Below, one piece after another: positions 7,104-9,606 of a stretch of 9,606 nucleotides of DNA. Position 1 is the first letter of the stretch. The number at the start of each line of letters is the position of its first letter. This DNA is from Rhizobacter sp. Lineage in GTDB: Bacteria > Pseudomonadota > Gammaproteobacteria > Burkholderiales > Burkholderiaceae. The position numbers and the translations under genes are program-made. Under the pieces are notes generated by a model. That model did no database searches. It saw only the letters and a program-made list of their open reading frames with translations, and was not told the origin of the DNA. The stretch lies in contig JACMKW010000407.1 in the NCBI GenBank assembly GCA_014379885.1, forward strand, positions 1-9,606, given 5' to 3'.

Positions 7104-7166
7104 GTGAGCACGCCGGGCCGTCCCAAGAGCGAAATTCGGAGTGCGCAGCACGAAGATCCCCAATGA
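7104..7166 (+). CDS. Putative 20-residue leader peptide ORF overlapping the next gene
   Basis: A GTG at 7104 opens 20 codons (VSTPGRPKSEIRSAQHEDPQ in the table frame, first residue read as Met) and ends at TGA 7164-7166. The purine run GAGAGAC (7092-7098) lies 5 nt before the GTG and could serve as ribosome site. The stop overlaps the ATG of the downstream gene (ATGA, 7163-7166), which otherwise has no good Shine-Dalgarno sequence. This suggests the short frame is translated and couples translation of the downstream protein. The peptide is polar, basic in the middle and has no signal sequence or membrane segment, so it is more likely regulatory than a functional protein. I have an unverified impression that similar GRPK...RSAQHE peptides occur upstream of other Burkholderiales genes. 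Expression is not shown. Confidence 0.5.
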   Translation: MSTPGRPKSEIRSAQHEDPQ

Positions 7167-8089
7167 GCATCGACACCGACCACCTGGCCACCGCCAACAC
7201 CTGCCACGACGCCGAGCCAGCGCGAGCGGCCGAGCTGCTGCGCCAGATCGACCCCGCCCAGCTGCCGGTGGAGCGCCGGCCCGTCTACGCCCATTTGCTC
7301 AACCATGTGCTGGGCGAAAAACTCGCGGCCTGGGGCGAGGCGTTGACACGGCAACAGCAGCTCATCGCCCTCGCACCGCCGGCCCCTGCCTTGGCGCTGT
7401 GGCGCCAGCTGGGCGCGGCAGCGTTCGTCACCGATTCGGCACAACCGCTGGCACATGCGGTGGAAGGGCTGGTCACGGCCAGTGGTGTCGCAAATGAACG
7501 AGCGCACGAACTGCTGAGCTTGGCGGCAGCGACGTACCTCGTGCCGGCACAACCGATTGCCGAAGCCGCGCAGACTGCGCTGAACGCACTGGGCCCGGTG
7601 ACACACACGTCGTGGCCCACAGAGTCGGCGCTCGATGCCCAGGCGGCGGCCTGCCTCAACAACCTCGCCAACGGCCTGCTGGAGCGGGCCGAACACGATC
7701 TTCACCACGGCGCGCTGCGTGCCGCCCTGGCGCGCAGCGCCGAGGAGGCGTACCGGCTGTGGATGAAAGCAGGCACTTGGGTGCAACTGGAACGCGCGCT
7801 CTACGTGCGAGCCTTGGCTTGCACCGTGCTCGGCGAACCGCACCTGGCGCGCCGCCATGCGACCGACGGGCTGGCGGTGCTCGATGCCAAAGACAGCGCA
7901 CACGCCGAAGAAGTGGACCGCGCCTTTCTCGAACTCGAACGCTGGAACGCCTGTGTGTGGCTGGGCCTGAACGACGAAGCCCACCGCGCCCTCACGCGCG
8001 CCGAGGCCATCGCCGCAACATTCGACGACGCGAGCCTGACCGCGGAGTTCGAAAGCCGACGCCAGCGCTTGCCGGGGTTTCGGCGTTGA
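7163..8089 (+). CDS. Helical-repeat (TPR-like) protein of unknown function
   Basis: I do not recognise this 308-residue protein as a named family. It is Ala- and Leu-rich and predicted almost wholly helical, with helix pairs spaced like tetratricopeptide repeats. Examples are 17-30 AEPARAAELLRQID, 208-240 (a helix, GEPHLARRHATDGLAVL, a second helix) and 264-286 CVWLGLNDEAHRALTRAEAIAAT. No signal peptide, transmembrane segment or catalytic motif is seen, so it is probably cytoplasmic and may be a binding or scaffold protein. The ATG at 7163 overlaps the stop of the 20-codon leader ORF. The gene is divergent from rsmE and ends 9 nt from the convergent membrane-protein gene. Codon use is like its neighbours, so the frame is very likely a real gene. 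Confidence 0.75.
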   Translation: MSIDTDHLATANTCHDAEPARAAELLRQIDPAQLPVERRPVYAHLLNHVLGEKLAAWGEALTRQQQLIALAPPAPALALWRQLGAAAFVTDSAQPLAHAVEGLVTASGVANERAHELLSLAAATYLVPAQPIAEAAQTALNALGPVTHTSWPTESALDAQAAACLNNLANGLLERAEHDLHHGALRAALARSAEEAYRLWMKAGTWVQLERALYVRALACTVLGEPHLARRHATDGLAVLDAKDSAHAEEVDRAFLELERWNACVWLGLNDEAHRALTRAEAIAATFDDASLTAEFESRRQRLPGFRR

Positions 8090-8098
8090 GGCGTCTGG

Positions 8099-8635
8099 CT
8101 ACGAGCGGCTAAAGCGCCTGAACAACACGCGCACTCGCCGGCGTAACACCTGGGCTGCACGCCAGGTGGCCGAACGTCTGACCGCTGCCTTGACACGCTC
8201 CTTGGTCGAGCGCCACCAGCCCAGGGCGCGCGCGAACCACGGGAACTTCATCAGCTGGCTCTCGGTGAGCACGAACAGGCGACCCACCAAGGCTGTGCCC
8301 ACCAGTTTGGCCAGCACGATGACCGTCAGGCCCAAGCCGGTGTGACCCTGTTGGATGAGCCACAGGGCCACCAGTTTGACTGGGAACAGCAGCACCGCCG
8401 GCACCAGAAAGAACACCAGGGCCCAGCGCGGCGACAGGCCTTGAATGAACGCTTCCAGCCGGGCGAGCGGTGGCCACTTCGCAACCCAGCCCATGAAGGC
8501 AGTGAGCGGGCGCCAGCCCCATTCTTCGATGAAAAGAATTGCCGCCGCAAAAACCAGCAGCACGGCGCGAAGGGAGCGCCGCAAAGCGCGCAGCACACTG
8601 CGCAGAAAACTCACTGAATGTGGGTCGGCGGGCAA
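8099..8635 (-). CDS. Small integral membrane protein with a strongly basic C-terminal tail
   Basis: A 178-residue protein of unknown function. Three hydrophobic segments are seen: about 23-38 (AVLLVFAAAILFIEEW), 71-93 (ALVFFLVPAVLLFPVKLVAL) and 101-121. The tail from 141 to 178 carries 14 Arg/Lys and a single acidic residue, suggesting a cytoplasmic end lying on the membrane or on nucleic acid. Similar uncharacterised membrane proteins with an EEW...PL pattern followed by LFLxPAxxLxPVK are familiar to me from proteobacteria, but no function is known. The start is uncertain. The frame opens with TTG at 8635, 6 nt after the stop of the upstream gene; a GTG at 8614 would remove seven residues; the first ATG is Met48 and would delete the first membrane segment. 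It is probably co-transcribed with the gene at 8642-9124. Confidence 0.72.
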   Translation of the reverse strand: MPADPHSVSFLRSVLRALRRSLRAVLLVFAAAILFIEEWGWRPLTAFMGWVAKWPPLARLEAFIQGLSPRWALVFFLVPAVLLFPVKLVALWLIQQGHTGLGLTVIVLAKLVGTALVGRLFVLTESQLMKFPWFARALGWWRSTKERVKAAVRRSATWRAAQVLRRRVRVLFRRFSRS

Positions 8636-8641
8636 CGGCGA

Positions 8642-9124
8642 TCAGCCGCCAAACAGTGCGCTCCGCGCTTTTTCGGCGGCCGGCAGGCCCTTGCGGTCGC
8701 GGATTTGGTCGAGCACGCGGTTGGCCACGTCGCGCAGCTCTTGAATGCTGCTGGCCTTCTCGACCGCCAGCGTGAGCGTGAAGCCGCGCAAGCCCAGTTC
8801 GCTGGAGATCAGCTGGGTCAGCGTGGCCGTGAACTTCGGGTAGTCGAGGAAATGCTCTTCGGCCAGCTCGGCCGGCACGGTGGGGGCCGCGCTGATCGCC
8901 GACGCCGCAGCGGAGCGGCTTGCCGAGCCGGCCACCGGGGCGATCAGCTGCAGGGATTCGAGGAACTCGAAGTCTTCGGGCTGGAGGCCCACCACGTTGG
9001 CCAACAGCATCTCTTCGGTCTTGACGCCATCGATGAGCAGCAGCAGGTTGCGTTGGCTGCGCTCCTTGACCAGCGCACGCGTCTGCATTTCAACTCTTCC
9101 CGCATCAGTCTTGGACCAGATCAC
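8642..9124 (-). CDS. Two-domain protein of unknown function, GTG start
   Basis: A 160-residue soluble protein with no assigned function. Residues 1-63 (MIWSKTDAGRVEMQTRALVK..., LLLLIDGVKTEEMLL, FEFLESLQLI) form a compact helical unit that resembles a small winged-helix-like module seen in uncharacterised betaproteobacterial proteins. An Ala/Ser/Pro linker follows (about 64-86). The C-terminal part (about 87-160) is a second amphipathic helical domain ending in EKARSALFGG. I place the start at GTG 9124 because GGGAGGT (9130-9136) lies 5 nt upstream on the - strand. An upstream ATG at 9217 lies within the hairpin region and has no such site, and an internal ATG at 9088 would remove the conserved-looking SKTDAGR segment. 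It follows fadD after a 175-nt gap and precedes the membrane-protein gene by 6 nt. Confidence 0.78.
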   Translation of the reverse strand: MIWSKTDAGRVEMQTRALVKERSQRNLLLLIDGVKTEEMLLANVVGLQPEDFEFLESLQLIAPVAGSASRSAAASAISAAPTVPAELAEEHFLDYPKFTATLTQLISSELGLRGFTLTLAVEKASSIQELRDVANRVLDQIRDRKGLPAAEKARSALFGG

Positions 9125-9129
9125 TGGCG

Positions 9130-9136
9130 ACCTCCC
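9130..9136 (-). promoter_or_regulatory. Strong Shine-Dalgarno sequence deciding a GTG start
   Basis: The - strand reads GGGAGGT, followed by a 5-nt spacer (CGCCA) and GTG at 9124. It is the best ribosome binding site in the window and moves the start of the downstream gene away from both neighbouring ATG codons (9217 and 9088). Confidence 0.8.
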
Positions 9137-9161
9137 GTGGATAACGTCGTCGCTGCTTCGA

Positions 9162-9182
9162 GTGTGCGCGGGTTGCGCACGC
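9162..9182 (-). repeat. Short hairpin in the leader of the 8642-9124 gene
   Basis: A 6-bp perfect stem (9164-9169 with 9175-9180) has a 5-nt loop and can be extended by one wobble and one G-C pair (9163-9181, 9162-9182). It lies between a larger hairpin (9198-9219) and the ribosome binding site at 9130-9136. There is no T-run, so it is not a terminator. The pairing is seen; any function is inferred. Confidence 0.35.
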
Positions 9183-9197
9183 CTGAGTTGCGTCGTT

Positions 9198-9219
9198 CGG
9201 TGCCTCTTGTTAGGCACCG
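9198..9219 (-). repeat. Perfect 8-bp inverted repeat between fadD and the next gene
   Basis: CGGTGCCT (9198-9205) and AGGCACCG (9212-9219) pair perfectly around a 6-nt loop. On the - strand it is about 80 nt past the fadD stop and about 75 nt before the downstream GTG. No T-run follows, so intrinsic termination of fadD is not supported. If the -10-like element at 9226-9231 is used, this hairpin forms the very 5' end of the downstream mRNA, a position that often protects transcripts from decay. Confidence 0.5.
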
Positions 9220-9225
9220 TTCCAC

Positions 9226-9254
9226 ATTAGAACCGCCGTTGCGCCAACTTTTCA
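9226..9254 (-). promoter_or_regulatory. Weak candidate sigma-70 promoter between fadD and the 8642-9124 gene
   Basis: The - strand has TCTAAT (9231-9226), a 5 of 6 match to the -10 consensus. At 17-nt spacing the -35 position holds TGAAAA (9254-9249), only 3 of 6. The predicted start would be near 9219, just at the hairpin 9198-9219. The 175-nt gap after fadD makes some independent promoter plausible, but the -35 match is poor. Confidence 0.3.
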
Positions 9255-9299
9255 CGATTTCCCGCGGAGGCCGAAGGAATTTCCGAGAGATTCGTGCGT

Positions 9300-9606
9300 T
9301 CAGGCCTTGTCGCGCAACTCGCGGCGAAGAATCTTGCCCACCGGCGTCTTGGGTAAATCGTTGCGGAACTCCACGATCTTGGGTCGCTTGTAGCCGGTCA
9401 TGTTGGCTTCGCAATAAGCGCGCACGTCGGCCTCGGTGACGGCGGGGTTGCTGCGCACGATCACCAGCTTGACGGCCTCGCCGGCCTTGGCGTCGGGCAC
9501 ACCCACGGCCGCACATTCCAGGATGCCCGGCATCTGCGTCACCACGTCTTCGACCTCGTTGGGGTAGACGTTGAAGCCGCTCACCAGGATCATGTCTTTC
9601 TTGCGG
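9300..9606 (-). CDS. fadD: Long-chain fatty acid-CoA ligase FadD, C-terminal part (cut by window edge)
   Basis: The visible 101 codons encode the C-terminal domain of an adenylate-forming (AMP-binding) acyl-CoA synthetase, which activates long-chain fatty acids with ATP and CoA for beta-oxidation or lipid synthesis at the inner membrane. The hinge region [20 protein letters not shown] begins at the window edge. It is followed by [27 protein letters not shown]-type [14 protein letters not shown] and the end motif [18 protein letters not shown]. The GKILRREL lysine is the one that contacts the acyl-adenylate in this family. These segments match E. coli FadD closely in wording and order, which favours fadD over other AMP-binding enzymes. 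The 5' part lies beyond position 9606, so the gene is incomplete here through sampling, not decay. The TGA stop is at 9302-9300. Confidence 0.93.
   Translation of the reverse strand, partial: RKKDMILVSGFNVYPNEVEDVVTQMPGILECAAVGVPDAKAGEAVKLVIVRSNPAVTEADVRAYCEANMTGYKRPKIVEFRNDLPKTPVGKILRRELRDKA

Noticed and set aside
8089..8119. Possible terminator between the convergent genes at 8089/8099
   Set aside because: Only AGGCG/CGCCT pairing across a 21-nt loop and no T-run on either strand.
8618..9439. A 273-codon + strand frame across the two right-hand genes
   Set aside because: It crosses two coding regions, a leader with a strong opposite-strand ribosome site and the fadD tail. Its composition is typical of an antisense shadow.

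Overview
The window is GC-rich chromosomal DNA with a strong G/C third-position bias. Protein sequences and gene order (lptA-lptB-rpoN, FadD, RsmE, basic Ala-rich hypotheticals) point to a betaproteobacterium of the order Burkholderiales, probably Comamonadaceae or a Rubrivivax/Sphaerotilaceae-type lineage. The order-level call is fairly safe and the family-level call is a guess. There are no mobile elements, CRISPR arrays, tRNAs or rRNAs, and nothing looks horizontally acquired.

Left block (1-3690, + strand): the last codons of a gene that by position should be lptA, then lptB (ATPase of the lipopolysaccharide export ABC transporter), rpoN (sigma-54) and a stand-alone THUMP-type 23S rRNA guanine methyltransferase (RlmL-like). 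lptA/lptB overlap by 4 nt and rpoN/methyltransferase by 1 nt. lptB and rpoN are separated by 105 nt that hold three consecutive inverted repeats. The usual hpf/raiA and ptsN genes do not directly follow rpoN here.

Middle block (3679-7043, - strand): rsmE (16S rRNA m3U1498 methyltransferase), a 12-TM-type MFS transporter and an orphan membrane histidine kinase, in that transcriptional order with gaps of 16 and 52 nt. The kinase gene runs head-on into the methyltransferase gene and overlaps it by 12 nt. A plausible sigma-54 -24/-12 element lies just in front of the kinase gene.

Right block (7104-9606): a 20-codon GTG-initiated leader ORF overlaps the start of a helical-repeat protein of unknown function (+). 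Facing these on the - strand are the 3' part of fadD (long-chain acyl-CoA synthetase, cut by the window edge), a small two-domain protein of unknown function with a structured leader and a GTG start behind a strong ribosome binding site, and a three-TM membrane protein with a very basic tail and a probable TTG start.

Most of the window is ordinary housekeeping sequence, and I found no evidence for a novel multi-gene defence, secretion or biosynthetic system. The points most worth a second look are the coupled leader peptide at 7104-7166, the candidate sigma-54 promoter in front of the orphan kinase, the hairpin cluster in front of rpoN, and the uncharacterised protein with the structured leader at 8642-9231.
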